From the NCBI GenBank assembly GCA_018660505.1, contig JABJKE010000028.1, positions 45,067-109,066 of the forward strand: 64,000 nucleotides of DNA, given 5' to 3'. Source of the DNA: Rhodobiaceae bacterium. Lineage in GTDB: Bacteria > Pseudomonadota > Alphaproteobacteria > RS24. Both the position numbers and the translations under genes were made by a program. A model generated the notes under the pieces. That model did no database searches, was not told the origin of the DNA, and saw nothing but the letters and a program-made list of their open reading frames with translations. Of this stretch, positions 1-7,733 are shown one piece after another. Numbering within the stretch: the stretch's first letter is position 1; each line of letters begins with the position of its first letter.

Positions 1-1523
1 GGATATTCTAGCGCAAACCCATTGCCGCCATGAATTTGCAAACCATTGTCCGCGCCCGCCCAAGCGACGCGTGCGGCCAGTAATTTAGCCATGCCCGCTT
101 CTAGGTCGCAGCGTTCGCCTTGGTCTTTTTTGCGCGCGGCGAAATAAGTCAATTGGCGCGCGGCCAAAATTTCTGCCGCCATCATCACCAATTTGCCAGA
201 TACCCGCTCGAAATTATAAATCGCTTTGCCAAATTGTTTTCTATCGGTCGCATAGGTAAAGGCCAGCTCCAGCGCGTTTTGCGCCACGCCAATGGCGCGC
301 GCCGCGGTTTGAATGCGGGCGCTCTCGAACGTTTCCATCAATTGTTTAAAGCCCTTGCCAGTCTCGCCTCCCAGCACGGCGTCTTCTGGCACAGCAAAAC
401 CATCAAAGGCGATGTCATATTCTTTCATGCCGCGATAGCCCAAAACCTCAATCTCGCCGCCTTGCATGCCTTCCGCTGGAAACGGCGTTTGGTCATCGCC
501 GCGTGGCTTTTCGGCCAAAAACATGCTCAGGCCGCGGTGGCCTTTCACATCGGCTTCGCTGCGCACCAAAAGCGTCATCACATCGGCGCGCGCGCCGTGG
601 GTAATCCAGGTTTTGGCGCCGATAATCTCATAGCCGGTGGCGGTTTTTTTGGCCCGTGTGGCTAGGCTGGCCAAATCCGAGCCCGTATTGGGTTCGGTAA
701 ACACGGCGGTCGGCAATAAGGAGCCATTGGCAATGCGCGGGAGATAATTTTGTTTTTGCTCGGGCGTGCCATTTTGCAAAATCAATTCGGCCGCAATATC
801 CGTGCGCGTGCCCAGCGAACCGACGCCGATATAGCCGCGCGATAATTCTTCCGACACCACACACATGGCTTGTTTACCTAACCCCATGCCGCCAAATTCT
901 TCTGGCACGGTGAGCCCAAAGACGCCCAATTGGCCAAGCTCTTCAATCAGCGGAAGCGGGATTAGCTCGTCGCGCAAATGCCACCCATGCGCATGGGGAA
1001 TAACTTTTTCATCGGCAAAACGGCGAAACTGATCGCGAATCATCGTGTGGGTTTCATCGAGCCCGGCATCGGCTTCGATTTGCCCTTGGGCCAGCATAAG
1101 CTGCGCCATGCTGGCGCGGCGTTGGGCGGTATTGGCATGGGCGCGCAAATGCTCCACATCGCCATCGTCAAAACCGGGCAAGCCATCGGCAAAACCCAAA
1201 TCGCTGGGACGCACGATTTCGCCTTGGCTCATCGGCAGACCGCCAACCAATTGATTGAGATATTCGCCGAAAATAATCAGCGTGAGGTTCTGCTCCAGCT
1301 CGCCCAGCCGCTGGTTCATCTGGCTGGCATAGGCGCTCATTTGTGCCAGCGTCTCGAGATAAGTGGCGGCCCACGCGCGGCCATGACGGCCAAATTGGTC
1401 CATGCCTTCGGGCGCGGGCGCGCGCAAAGCGGCGCGCAAAGGGTCGAGCGCGGCATTGGCTTTGGGCAGCCGTGCCAAGAGGTCGAGGGTTTCTTGCGGG
1501 GTGATTTTCTCTACAGCAGTCAT
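1..1523 (-). CDS. mcd: (2S)-methylsuccinyl-CoA dehydrogenase (Mcd), C-terminus cut by window edge
   Basis: This gene is absent from the ORF track because it runs off the left edge; I translated it by hand from an ATG at 1523, giving about 507 residues with no stop. The first 150 or so residues are an extra helical domain, followed by a full acyl-CoA dehydrogenase fold with FTEPNTGSDL, TWITHGARA and IHGGNGFALEY near the visible end. That N-terminal extension and the HAHGWHLRDELIP and SEELSRGYIGVGSLGTR blocks are characteristic of Mcd rather than ordinary acyl-CoA dehydrogenases. Mcd is an FAD enzyme that oxidises (2S)-methylsuccinyl-CoA to mesaconyl-CoA in the ethylmalonyl-CoA pathway of acetyl-CoA assimilation. 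The family is usually near 550 residues, so about 40 are missing. Plus-strand ORFs at 120-1838 are shadows of it. Confidence 0.9.
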   Translation of the reverse strand, partial: MTAVEKITPQETLDLLARLPKANAALDPLRAALRAPAPEGMDQFGRHGRAWAATYLETLAQMSAYASQMNQRLGELEQNLTLIIFGEYLNQLVGGLPMSQGEIVRPSDLGFADGLPGFDDGDVEHLRAHANTAQRRASMAQLMLAQGQIEADAGLDETHTMIRDQFRRFADEKVIPHAHGWHLRDELIPLPLIEELGQLGVFGLTVPEEFGGMGLGKQAMCVVSEELSRGYIGVGSLGTRTDIAAELILQNGTPEQKQNYLPRIANGSLLPTAVFTEPNTGSDLASLATRAKKTATGYEIIGAKTWITHGARADVMTLLVRSEADVKGHRGLSMFLAEKPRGDDQTPFPAEGMQGGEIEVLGYRGMKEYDIAFDGFAVPEDAVLGGETGKGFKQLMETFESARIQTAARAIGVAQNALELAFTYATDRKQFGKAIYNFERVSGKLVMMAAEILAARQLTYFAARKKDQGERCDLEAGMAKLLAARVAWAGADNGLQIHGGNGFALEY

Positions 1524-1608
1524 GCCGACAGACTATCGGTTTTTAACACGAAGGCAAGGCTCGCCAGCCCGCTTTGGCCCGGTTTGCGATGGGCGAAAGG
1601 TCGCGGCT

Positions 1609-2538
1609 TTACACTTGTGGGATTAAAAATTCGCCCTCGCCGAGCGGTGGCGGCAGCAGGGCGACAACCGCCTCGCGGCTCATGCCTTGCTGGCGCAAAT
1701 CGCGAAACCCGCTGTCGCCCGCCTGTTTGGAAAGACGTCTGCCTTGCGGGTCGCGCATCAGGGCGTGATGAAAATAATCGGGCGTTGGCAGGCCGAGCAA
1801 GGCTTGCAGCAAGCGATGAATATGCGTTGCCGGGCTGAGGTCGCGCCCGCGCGTCACTTGGGTGATGTTTTGAAACGCATCATCCACCACCACCGCAAGA
1901 TGATAAGACGTCGGCACTTCTTTGCGGGCCAGCACCACATCCCCATAGGCGGCGGGCGTGGCCAGCACGGTTTGCGGGCCATCGCCGTCTTGCGGGTTCA
2001 GCTCTTGATAGGTGAGCGGCTGGGGCGTGTTTTTTTGCACCCATTGTACGGCCTTTTTCATGTCGAGACGCCACGCATAATCACTGCCTTCCCACATCCG
2101 CCGTTTTCGCTCGCTGTCGGGCAAATCGCGATACAGGCCGGGGTAAAGCGGTGCGCCATCGGGGTCGCGCGGCCAGGTGGCGGGGTCGGCAATGGCCGCC
2201 AAAATTTCGCGCCGCGTTGCCCAGCACGGATAGACCAGCTCCCGCTCGCGCAAGATTTTCAGAGCCTGCGCATAGGCTTCAAAACGTGTCGATTGCAATA
2301 ACACAGGCCGTTGCCAGTCGAGCCCCAGCCAGTCGAGGTCTTGGTAAATACCGTCGATAAAATGAGGCCGCGCCCGGCCGATGTCGATGTCTTCTATGCG
2401 CAATAAAAATTGCCCGCCGGCTTGGCTGGCTTTTTGCGCGCCGAGCATGGCCGAATAGGCGTGGCCCAAATGCAACCAGCCATTGGGGCTCGGCGCGAAG
2501 CGGGTCAGAAACGGAGAAGGCTCTTTCATTGCCATCAT
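1609..2538 (-). CDS. gluQ: Glutamyl-Q tRNA(Asp) synthetase (GluQ-RS)
   Basis: GluQ-RS is a shortened glutamyl-tRNA synthetase paralogue that attaches glutamate to the queuosine base of tRNA-Asp. The sequence shows FAPSPNGWLHLGH, the class I HIGH-type motif, near the N-terminus, RIEDID just after it, and GRRLSKQAG as the KMSKS-type loop. The C-terminal anticodon-binding domain is absent and the length is about 309 residues, as expected for this family. The track start at 2658 runs into the divergent neighbour; ATGs at 2538, 2535 or 2529 put the HIGH motif at the usual distance from the start. The usual zinc-binding cysteines look mostly lost (YPCWATR and YPGLYR). I am sure of the family, less of the exact start. 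Confidence 0.9.
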   Translation of the reverse strand: MMAMKEPSPFLTRFAPSPNGWLHLGHAYSAMLGAQKASQAGGQFLLRIEDIDIGRARPHFIDGIYQDLDWLGLDWQRPVLLQSTRFEAYAQALKILRERELVYPCWATRREILAAIADPATWPRDPDGAPLYPGLYRDLPDSERKRRMWEGSDYAWRLDMKKAVQWVQKNTPQPLTYQELNPQDGDGPQTVLATPAAYGDVVLARKEVPTSYHLAVVVDDAFQNITQVTRGRDLSPATHIHRLLQALLGLPTPDYFHHALMRDPQGRRLSKQAGDSGFRDLRQQGMSREAVVALLPPPLGEGEFLIPQV

Positions 2539-2560
2539 CAATGCTCCATAATCTTTGACT

Positions 2561-3205
2561 ATGCAAATATATAAGACAAAAAAACAAATCACTGCAGCCC
2601 TCACGCATTTATGCGAGCGCGATAAAAAGCTGGCCAGCGCCTTTGAAAAATATGGCACACCGCCGATGCGCGAAAGCCCCGATGGGTTTCATGGTCTGGT
2701 GCGCCTGCTCATCAGCCAGCAAGTTTCCACCGCAGCGGCGACTTCTATTCAAGCCAAATTCGACGCCGCTATGGGCGGTATGGAGCCAGAAAACCTGCTG
2801 GCTTTGAGCGAGGCAGAGGTTACGGCTTGCGGCATTTCCCGCCCCAAGCAGCGGTATTTGCGCAACCTTGCCGAAGCCATCGTCAGCGATGGGCTCGACT
2901 TAAAGGCGCTGCGCAAAGCCGATAATCAGACGGTCTACGAGACGCTGGTTGCGCTTTTGGGCATTGGCCCGTGGACGGCACAATGTTATTTGCTGTTTTG
3001 TTTGCGCCGCGCCGATATGTTTCCGGCTGGCGATTTGGCGCTGCAAGAAAGCGTGCGGATGCTCTATGGCCTCGATGCCAGACCCGACGCGCCAGCTCTG
3101 GAAACTTTTGCCCAGCGCTGGCAACCGCATCGCGGGGCGGTGGCACGGCTTTTGTGGACTTATTATAATGGCGAGCAGGCCGAGGCCAAAGCGGCGCGCA
3201 AGTAA
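2561..3205 (+). CDS. DNA-3-methyladenine glycosylase II-type (HhH-GPD) base-excision enzyme
   Basis: This protein of about 214 residues belongs to the helix-hairpin-helix GPD superfamily and resembles AlkA-type 3-methyladenine glycosylases, which remove alkylated bases from DNA. The hairpin-helix core reads LLGIGPWTAQCYLLFCLRR, followed by the GPD loop and the catalytic aspartate in FPAGDLALQ. There is no iron-sulfur cluster motif at the C-terminus, which argues against MutY or endonuclease III. The track begins at a TTG; I prefer the ATG two codons later. The start is only about 22 bp from that of the divergent gluQ gene, so any promoter must lie within gluQ coding sequence. Substrate range cannot be told from sequence. 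Confidence 0.85.
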   Translation: MQIYKTKKQITAALTHLCERDKKLASAFEKYGTPPMRESPDGFHGLVRLLISQQVSTAAATSIQAKFDAAMGGMEPENLLALSEAEVTACGISRPKQRYLRNLAEAIVSDGLDLKALRKADNQTVYETLVALLGIGPWTAQCYLLFCLRRADMFPAGDLALQESVRMLYGLDARPDAPALETFAQRWQPHRGAVARLLWTYYNGEQAEAKAARK

Positions 3206-3224
3206 CTAGAGTTAACATGTCCTA

Positions 3225-3253
3225 TTGGGCATACTGGGGGTACCCGCTATGAT
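3225..3253 (+). promoter_or_regulatory. Candidate sigma-70-type promoter for the HNH gene
   Basis: TTGGGC and TATGAT are separated by exactly 17 bp and lie about 45 bp upstream of the HNH start codon. This is inferred from consensus matching only. Confidence 0.5.
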
Positions 3254-3296
3254 TCGTAGGCCAAGGGCACGGATGAGAGGATAAAGAGACCAAACT

Positions 3297-3899
3297 ATGC
3301 ACCGATCTGCTAGCGACGCGATTGAGTTTGTGAAGGCCGCCCCGCCGGATTTTAAAAATCCTGCGAGCTGTCCGGCTTTGGTTTTAAACGCTGATTTTCG
3401 ACCTTTGAGTTATTACCCGCTCTCGCTTTGGTCTTGGCAAGATACGCTAAAGGCGGTGGTGTTGGACCGGGTCAATATTGTGTCGCATTATGATACGATT
3501 GTGCATTCGCCCTCGACCGAGTTTTTACTGCCCAGCGTGGTCAGTTTAAAAACCTATGTGAAACCGCCGCGCTATCCTGCTTTTACCCGGTTCAATGTGT
3601 TTTTGCGCGATGGGTTCTCGTGCCAATATTGTGGCGTCCCCAAAGACCTAACCTTTGACCATGTTATCCCGCGCCGCGCCGGTGGGCGCACGACGTGGGA
3701 AAATGTGGTGGCGGCGTGTAGCCCGTGTAATTTGCGAAAAGGCGGTCGCTTGCCCAAACAAGCCGGCATGGTGCCAAGGCAAAAACCGCATCAGCCGACG
3801 GTTTATGAATTGCATGAAAATGGCCGACGGTTTCCGCCCAACTATTGCCATGATAGTTGGCAAGATTACCTGTATTGGGATACGGAGCTGGAGCCGTAA
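3297..3899 (+). CDS. HNH endonuclease family protein
   Basis: The 200-residue protein has a clear HNH/zinc nuclease module in its second half. A CQYCG pair is followed by the DHVIPRRAGG motif with the catalytic histidine, then CSPCNLRKGGR, supplying four cysteines for a structural zinc and the NLRKG helix. The N-terminal part (ALVLNADFRPLSYYPLSLWSWQDTLKAVVLD, only partly quoted motif) is the domain usually joined to this nuclease in alphaproteobacteria. The gene stands alone with its own candidate promoter, between a DNA glycosylase and the convergent coq7 gene, and is not next to restriction, phage or toxin genes. It is therefore probably a housekeeping gene of unknown substrate. Its composition matches its neighbours. 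Confidence 0.88.
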   Translation: MHRSASDAIEFVKAAPPDFKNPASCPALVLNADFRPLSYYPLSLWSWQDTLKAVVLDRVNIVSHYDTIVHSPSTEFLLPSVVSLKTYVKPPRYPAFTRFNVFLRDGFSCQYCGVPKDLTFDHVIPRRAGGRTTWENVVAACSPCNLRKGGRLPKQAGMVPRQKPHQPTVYELHENGRRFPPNYCHDSWQDYLYWDTELEP

Positions 3900-3905
3900 G
3901 CGCGG

Positions 3906-4442
3906 CTAGATTTTTTCCGACGCGCGAATGGCCACCCGACAGCCAAAACGGATAATTTGGCTCATCACCTCATAACCCGGCGCTTGTTCGGCGCCGTGCT
4001 CGAAAGCGGTGGCTTTATGTTCGGCTTCATCGGCACGAAATTTTTCAATCGCGGCGCGTAAAGCCTCGTCCTCGCCAGCTGTGCCGTCGGCCAGCTCGTC
4101 TAATTGGGCGGCGTAATGGGCGTCAATTTCTGTTTCCACGGCGGCGGTGCAGGCCATGGCGGCTTTTTCGCCCATCAGCGCGGTTACCGCGCCCAGCGCA
4201 AAACCAGCGGCATTCCATAGGGGGCCAAAAGCGGTTGGGCGGATGTTGCGGGCGACGATGAGGCCATCGAAATGGTCGAGATGTTCCTGCTCTTGCTCGG
4301 CCATGTGATGCACCAGCTCGGCGGTTTTTTCGAGGCCCGGAATTTTATCGAAGACCGCCAATTGGCCCTCATAAATACGCACCGCGCCATGCTCTCCAGC
4401 ATGGTCGACACGGATCATTTCTTCTAGGCGTGTATGGCTCAT
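3906..4442 (-). CDS. coq7: 3-demethoxyubiquinol 3-hydroxylase, COQ7 family
   Basis: COQ7 is a membrane-bound di-iron monooxygenase that performs the C6 hydroxylation of the ubiquinone ring. The 178 residues hold two repeated ferritin-like helical hairpins with the iron ligands: a glutamate in DHAGEHGA, an EQEQEH motif, a glutamate in ETEIDAHY and a DEAEH motif near the C-terminus. Length and motif order match the family. Its ATG overlaps the stop of dsbB by 4 nt (ATGA type), so the two are almost certainly co-transcribed from the yqaA side. COQ7 is the mitochondrial-type enzyme, as opposed to UbiF of enterobacteria, and occurs in alpha-, beta- and some gammaproteobacteria. Confidence 0.95.
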   Translation of the reverse strand: MSHTRLEEMIRVDHAGEHGAVRIYEGQLAVFDKIPGLEKTAELVHHMAEQEQEHLDHFDGLIVARNIRPTAFGPLWNAAGFALGAVTALMGEKAAMACTAAVETEIDAHYAAQLDELADGTAGEDEALRAAIEKFRADEAEHKATAFEHGAEQAPGYEVMSQIIRFGCRVAIRASEKI

Positions 4443-4951
4443 TTTTCTTCCTCAGGATGGCGCAAGGCGCCCAAGCAAAGGGCGGCCAAGGCGAGACTTG
4501 CCAAAGCATTATAGCCTGCCAAAGAGATACCGAAAAGGGTCCAGGCTGGGGCATCACAGCGCACGATAGATTGGTTTTCGAGCGCCGCTAAAAGCGCCTC
4601 TGGCGAGCTGGCCATGGCGCCGCCGCCGCCACAAGTGGCGGGTCCGGCCCAAAATCCATATTCGATGCCCGCATGGTAGATGCCAAGTCCGGCGCTGGCC
4701 AAGAACACCACGCCCACCGTCACCAGCAAGCCGCGCGAGGCCAGTTTTGCGTAAGGCGCATAGAAATAGGCAAGGGCTAAAAGGGGCAGGGACAAATAAT
4801 AAGGCGCGCGTTGTTTGAGGCACAAGGCGCAAGGGGTGAGGCCGGCAAATATTTCGCTGGCCAAAGCCGCGCCAATGACCAGCGTCGCCAGTGCCAACAC
4901 CAAGCCAATGCGAGGCCTCAAAGAGAGGGGCAAAGAGAGGCGCGCCATCAT
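4439..4951 (-). CDS. dsbB: DsbB-type disulfide bond formation protein
   Basis: This 170-residue inner-membrane protein has four hydrophobic segments and the two periplasmic cysteine pairs of DsbB. The first is CALC, in FAGLTPCALCLKQRAPY, between helices 1 and 2. The second is the separated pair in PATCGGGG and IVRCDAPAW, between helices 3 and 4. DsbB reoxidises the thiol oxidase DsbA and passes electrons to ubiquinone, which suits its place next to coq7. The stop overlaps the start of coq7 by 4 nt and the start overlaps the stop of the upstream yqaA-like gene by 4 nt, so the three genes form a tight operon. The shorter DsbI subfamily is an alternative. Confidence 0.88.
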   Translation of the reverse strand: MMARLSLPLSLRPRIGLVLALATLVIGAALASEIFAGLTPCALCLKQRAPYYLSLPLLALAYFYAPYAKLASRGLLVTVGVVFLASAGLGIYHAGIEYGFWAGPATCGGGGAMASSPEALLAALENQSIVRCDAPAWTLFGISLAGYNALASLALAALCLGALRHPEEEK

Positions 4952-5559
4952 CTTATCGCCCCCAGTAAAACCATGCCCAAAAGCAGCAAGGCGACGAAGA
5001 GGAAGGACAAAAGATTGAAATATTTATCAATCAGCTGGCGTATCTGCGGCCCGAAATAATAAATCAAGGCAGCCACGCCGAAGAAGCGCAGGCCGCGGCC
5101 CAAAACACTGGCCAAGATAAAAGGCCCCAAAGCCAGTCCGGCAACGCCGCTGGCAAGCGTGGCAACCTTAAAGGGTAAAAAGCTGATGGCCGCCGCCAAG
5201 ACCACCCAAACGCCCCATAGGTCATAAAAACTTATGAATTTAGCAAAAGCCGCTTCGCCATTATAAAAGGCGATAATCGGTTGGCCGATGGTTTCCCATA
5301 GTAGAAAGCCGATGGCATAGCCCAAAAGCGCCCCCAAAACCGACGCCAAGGTGCAGATACTGGCCAGAAACCAGGCTTTCGTCCGATTGGCCAACACCAT
5401 GGGCAGCAAAATAACATCTGGGGGAATGGGAAACACCGAGCTTTCCAAAAACGACACGCCCGCCAATCCCCATGCCGCGTGGCGGTGGGCAGATAAAGCG
5501 AGGGTTCGGTCGTATAGGGCGTGTAACATGGAGGCGAGACTAACGGCGTAAATGGGCAA
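4948..5559 (-). CDS. YqaA/DedA family membrane protein
   Basis: This 203-residue protein has five or so hydrophobic segments and the SNARE-associated/DedA core. A re-entrant, proline-rich stretch FLESSVFPIPPDVILLPM is followed by GALLGYAIGF and a second conserved block, FLPFKVATLASGVAGL. These features match the YqaA branch of the DedA superfamily. DedA proteins are proposed to flip or transport lipids, including undecaprenyl phosphate, and to affect membrane potential; the role of YqaA members is not established. It is the first gene of the yqaA-dsbB-coq7 operon and overlaps dsbB by 4 nt. The start ATG lies about 45 nt from the divergent ClC gene. Confidence 0.85.
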   Translation of the reverse strand: MPIYAVSLASMLHALYDRTLALSAHRHAAWGLAGVSFLESSVFPIPPDVILLPMVLANRTKAWFLASICTLASVLGALLGYAIGFLLWETIGQPIIAFYNGEAAFAKFISFYDLWGVWVVLAAAISFLPFKVATLASGVAGLALGPFILASVLGRGLRFFGVAALIYYFGPQIRQLIDKYFNLLSFLFVALLLLGMVLLGAIR

Positions 5560-5604
5560 TGAAAAGAGTTTTGTGGCCCTCGCGAATCCTCGATAGATTT
5601 ATTT

Positions 5605-7374
5605 ATGAACAATCCTTTGGACCCAAATGCCAACTCAGGCTTTGCCAGCTCGCTGGCCGATATGATTGCGCGGCTGCGCCATGGGCTGGGCATTACCGCC
5701 ATTGGTTTGGTGTTGGGCGTTGTGGTGGCCTATGCGGCTCTGGCGTCTTTTGGGGCGGTGGAAGTTTTATTGTCGCTTTGGCAACCCGCCCATGCGCCGG
5801 GCCAAATTGGCTGGCACGGGTTTAATCCTATTTTGCTTCTGGTGCCCACGGTTTCGGGTTTGCTCATTGGGGGGCTCTTGGTATGGCTGACGCCGCGCCG
5901 TCCGGTCGAGCTGGCCGATGTGATACACGCCGCGCATGAACCCGACCCCGTGGTGTCGCGCACCGGCGGTTATGTCTCTTTGGTAAAATCTGTTCTGGCC
6001 ATTGGCGCGGGCTCGACGACGGGCCTTTATGGCCCCTTGGTGGTGTTGGGCGCCAGCCTGGCCGCCAGCACCAAACGCTTGCTCAACCTGTCGCCGCAAT
6101 ATGCCGAAATGGCTTTGGGGGCGGGCGTAGCAGCGGCGATTTCCGCTGCCTTTAGCGCGCCTTTGGCGGGTATTCTTTTCGCCCATGAAGTGGTGTTGCG
6201 CCATTATAATTTGAGGTTTTTTGCGCCTGTGAGCCTCGCTTCGGCGACGGCCTATGTGTTTTCGGGCGAAGTGCTGAACCAGCATATTTCTATTTTGCCG
6301 ATATTTGAAACCCGCATGGCGGGGCCGCTGGATATTCTCTGGCTGATGGCGCTGGGGGTGATTGCGGGTCTGGTGGCGGTGGGGGTTATGCGGTTTGTGG
6401 CGCGCTTGCGGTTGCGCCTTGTTGGGGCCGCTTTGCCGGTTTGGCTGCAGCCTGCTTTGGCCGGGCTTGGTGTGGGTGTTTTGGCGCATTTCGCCCCGGC
6501 TATTTTGGGGCCCGGCTTGGACACGATATCGGCGATGATGCAGGGCGAGATTGCGCCGAGCGCTTTATTGATTTTGCTCGTGGTCAAAATTATCGCGGCG
6601 GGGCTTTGCCTGACGCTGTTTTTCCATGGCGGCATTGTGGCGCCGGCGCTTTTCATCGGCGCGGCGCTGGGCGGTGTGATGGCCGGATTTTTAACGCTCT
6701 TGGCACCGCTGACGGGCTATGCGCCCGATACCGCTTTATTTGTTCTGGCAGGCATGTCGGCGATGGCCAGCTCTATGTTGGGCGCGCCTTTGGCGGTTAT
6801 TTTGCTGTGCTTTGAATTATCGCAAAATTATGCCGCCACCACGGCCATTGTGGTGACCATTGTGATTGCCAATCTGCTCTCGTCGCGGCTCTCGACGCGG
6901 TCGGTTTTTGAGCCGCAATTGCTGGCCAAAGGGGTCGATTTATCGCTCGGGCGCGAGAGCTTGGCCTTGCAGCAAACCCCTGTGACGGAGCTCATGTCGG
7001 CCGATTATCTTACGCTGCCGGCCAATGTGAGCGTGCGCCAGGCGACGCAAGAAATGGCGGAGGCGCATTGCTCTGAGGCGCATTTATTGGATGACGAGAG
7101 GAAATGGGTTGGCAAAATTTGCCTTTATGATTTGGTGCGCCAGCCCGAAGACGCCATGTGTTTGGCGTTGCAAGAACGCACGCCGCTTATTTTGCAGGCG
7201 CATGATAATGCGCTTTATGCCCAAACCGCGATGCGCGACTTTTTGGGCGAGGGCGTGCCAGTTTTAAAATCGGGCGTGCTGGTTGGCATTATCCATGAAG
7301 CCGATTTATTTGCCCACGCCCGAATGGTCACCCGAAGCGCTTGGCAGCATGACCATGATGATGCGGTGCATTAA
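5605..7374 (+). CDS. ClC-family anion channel/transporter with C-terminal CBS pair; gating glutamate absent
   Basis: The 589-residue protein has the ClC fold over about residues 20-430 with many membrane helices, then two CBS domains (about 455-580) beginning at VTELMSADYLTLPANVSVRQ. The helix-N signature GGIVAPALFIGAALGG is intact. The helix-F signature, normally GREGP with the gating glutamate, reads GLYGP, so that glutamate is a tyrosine. The GSGIP selectivity motif is also not recognisable (PVELADVIHAAHEPD in its place). ClC proteins move chloride or other anions, as channels or proton antiporters; loss of the gating glutamate usually uncouples proton transport. The transported ion is unknown. 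The CBS pair suggests nucleotide control. It is divergent from the yqaA operon. Confidence 0.85.
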   Translation: MNNPLDPNANSGFASSLADMIARLRHGLGITAIGLVLGVVVAYAALASFGAVEVLLSLWQPAHAPGQIGWHGFNPILLLVPTVSGLLIGGLLVWLTPRRPVELADVIHAAHEPDPVVSRTGGYVSLVKSVLAIGAGSTTGLYGPLVVLGASLAASTKRLLNLSPQYAEMALGAGVAAAISAAFSAPLAGILFAHEVVLRHYNLRFFAPVSLASATAYVFSGEVLNQHISILPIFETRMAGPLDILWLMALGVIAGLVAVGVMRFVARLRLRLVGAALPVWLQPALAGLGVGVLAHFAPAILGPGLDTISAMMQGEIAPSALLILLVVKIIAAGLCLTLFFHGGIVAPALFIGAALGGVMAGFLTLLAPLTGYAPDTALFVLAGMSAMASSMLGAPLAVILLCFELSQNYAATTAIVVTIVIANLLSSRLSTRSVFEPQLLAKGVDLSLGRESLALQQTPVTELMSADYLTLPANVSVRQATQEMAEAHCSEAHLLDDERKWVGKICLYDLVRQPEDAMCLALQERTPLILQAHDNALYAQTAMRDFLGEGVPVLKSGVLVGIIHEADLFAHARMVTRSAWQHDHDDAVH

Positions 7375-7478
7375 TGGGCTTGAAAACGGGGCTCTATTTT
7401 TACCCAATTTTCTGAGAGAAGATGCGTTCGAAGCATTGACGCCAAGCCAATAATCGGGCAAATGAGGGGGGCTGGTCG

Positions 7479-7565
7479 GCCCTTGTGGTGGAATTGGTAG
7501 ACGCGACGGATTCAAAATCCGTTTCCTTAACGGGAGTGGCGGTTCGAGTCCGCCCAAGGGCACCA
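7479..7565 (+). tRNA. tRNA-Leu (anticodon CAA)
   Basis: An 87-nt type II tRNA can be folded by eye. The acceptor GCCCTTG pairs with CAAGGGC and CCA is encoded. The anticodon stem ACGGA/TCCGT holds loop TTCAAAA, so the anticodon is CAA. There is a long variable arm and a TTCGAGT T loop. The ORFs 7306-7632 and 7527-7712 on the minus strand are false ORFs across this tRNA. Confidence 0.97.
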
Positions 7566-7659
7566 GCTGACTTTTTCTAAAATTTGCGATTTTATTTTCG
7601 ATTGACGAATGTCTGCAAAGCAATCGACACACCGTCGTTTGCTTATGGTCTTCATCTTA

Positions 7660-7719
7660 TGCTTGAGTAACTTTGTATCCATTGGGGGTTCAAAAAAAAC
7701 AATAATTTTCACTCAAGCA
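7660..7719 (+). repeat. 9-bp inverted repeat in the leader of the GIY-YIG gene
   Basis: TGCTTGAGT at 7660-7668 is perfectly complementary to ACTCAAGCA at 7711-7719. The right arm directly touches the ribosome binding site (CAGGAG) of the next gene. In RNA this could form a long-loop hairpin limiting ribosome access, or it could be an operator. Function is inferred. Confidence 0.5.
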
Positions 7720-7733
7720 GGAGACAGAGATAG

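Noticed and set aside
120-1838. Plus-strand ORFs at the left edge (181 aa, 286 aa and others)
   Set aside because: They are antisense shadows of the mcd gene and gluQ, with no recognisable motifs and high arginine/histidine content.
3297-3899. Restriction or homing endonuclease system
   Set aside because: The HNH gene is alone, has native composition, and the neighbours are ordinary housekeeping genes.
7306-7712. Minus-strand ORFs containing VPLGGLEPPLPLRKRIL and WCPWADSNRHSR
   Set aside because: These are the familiar false proteins produced by reading the reverse of a tRNA gene; tRNA-Leu lies there.
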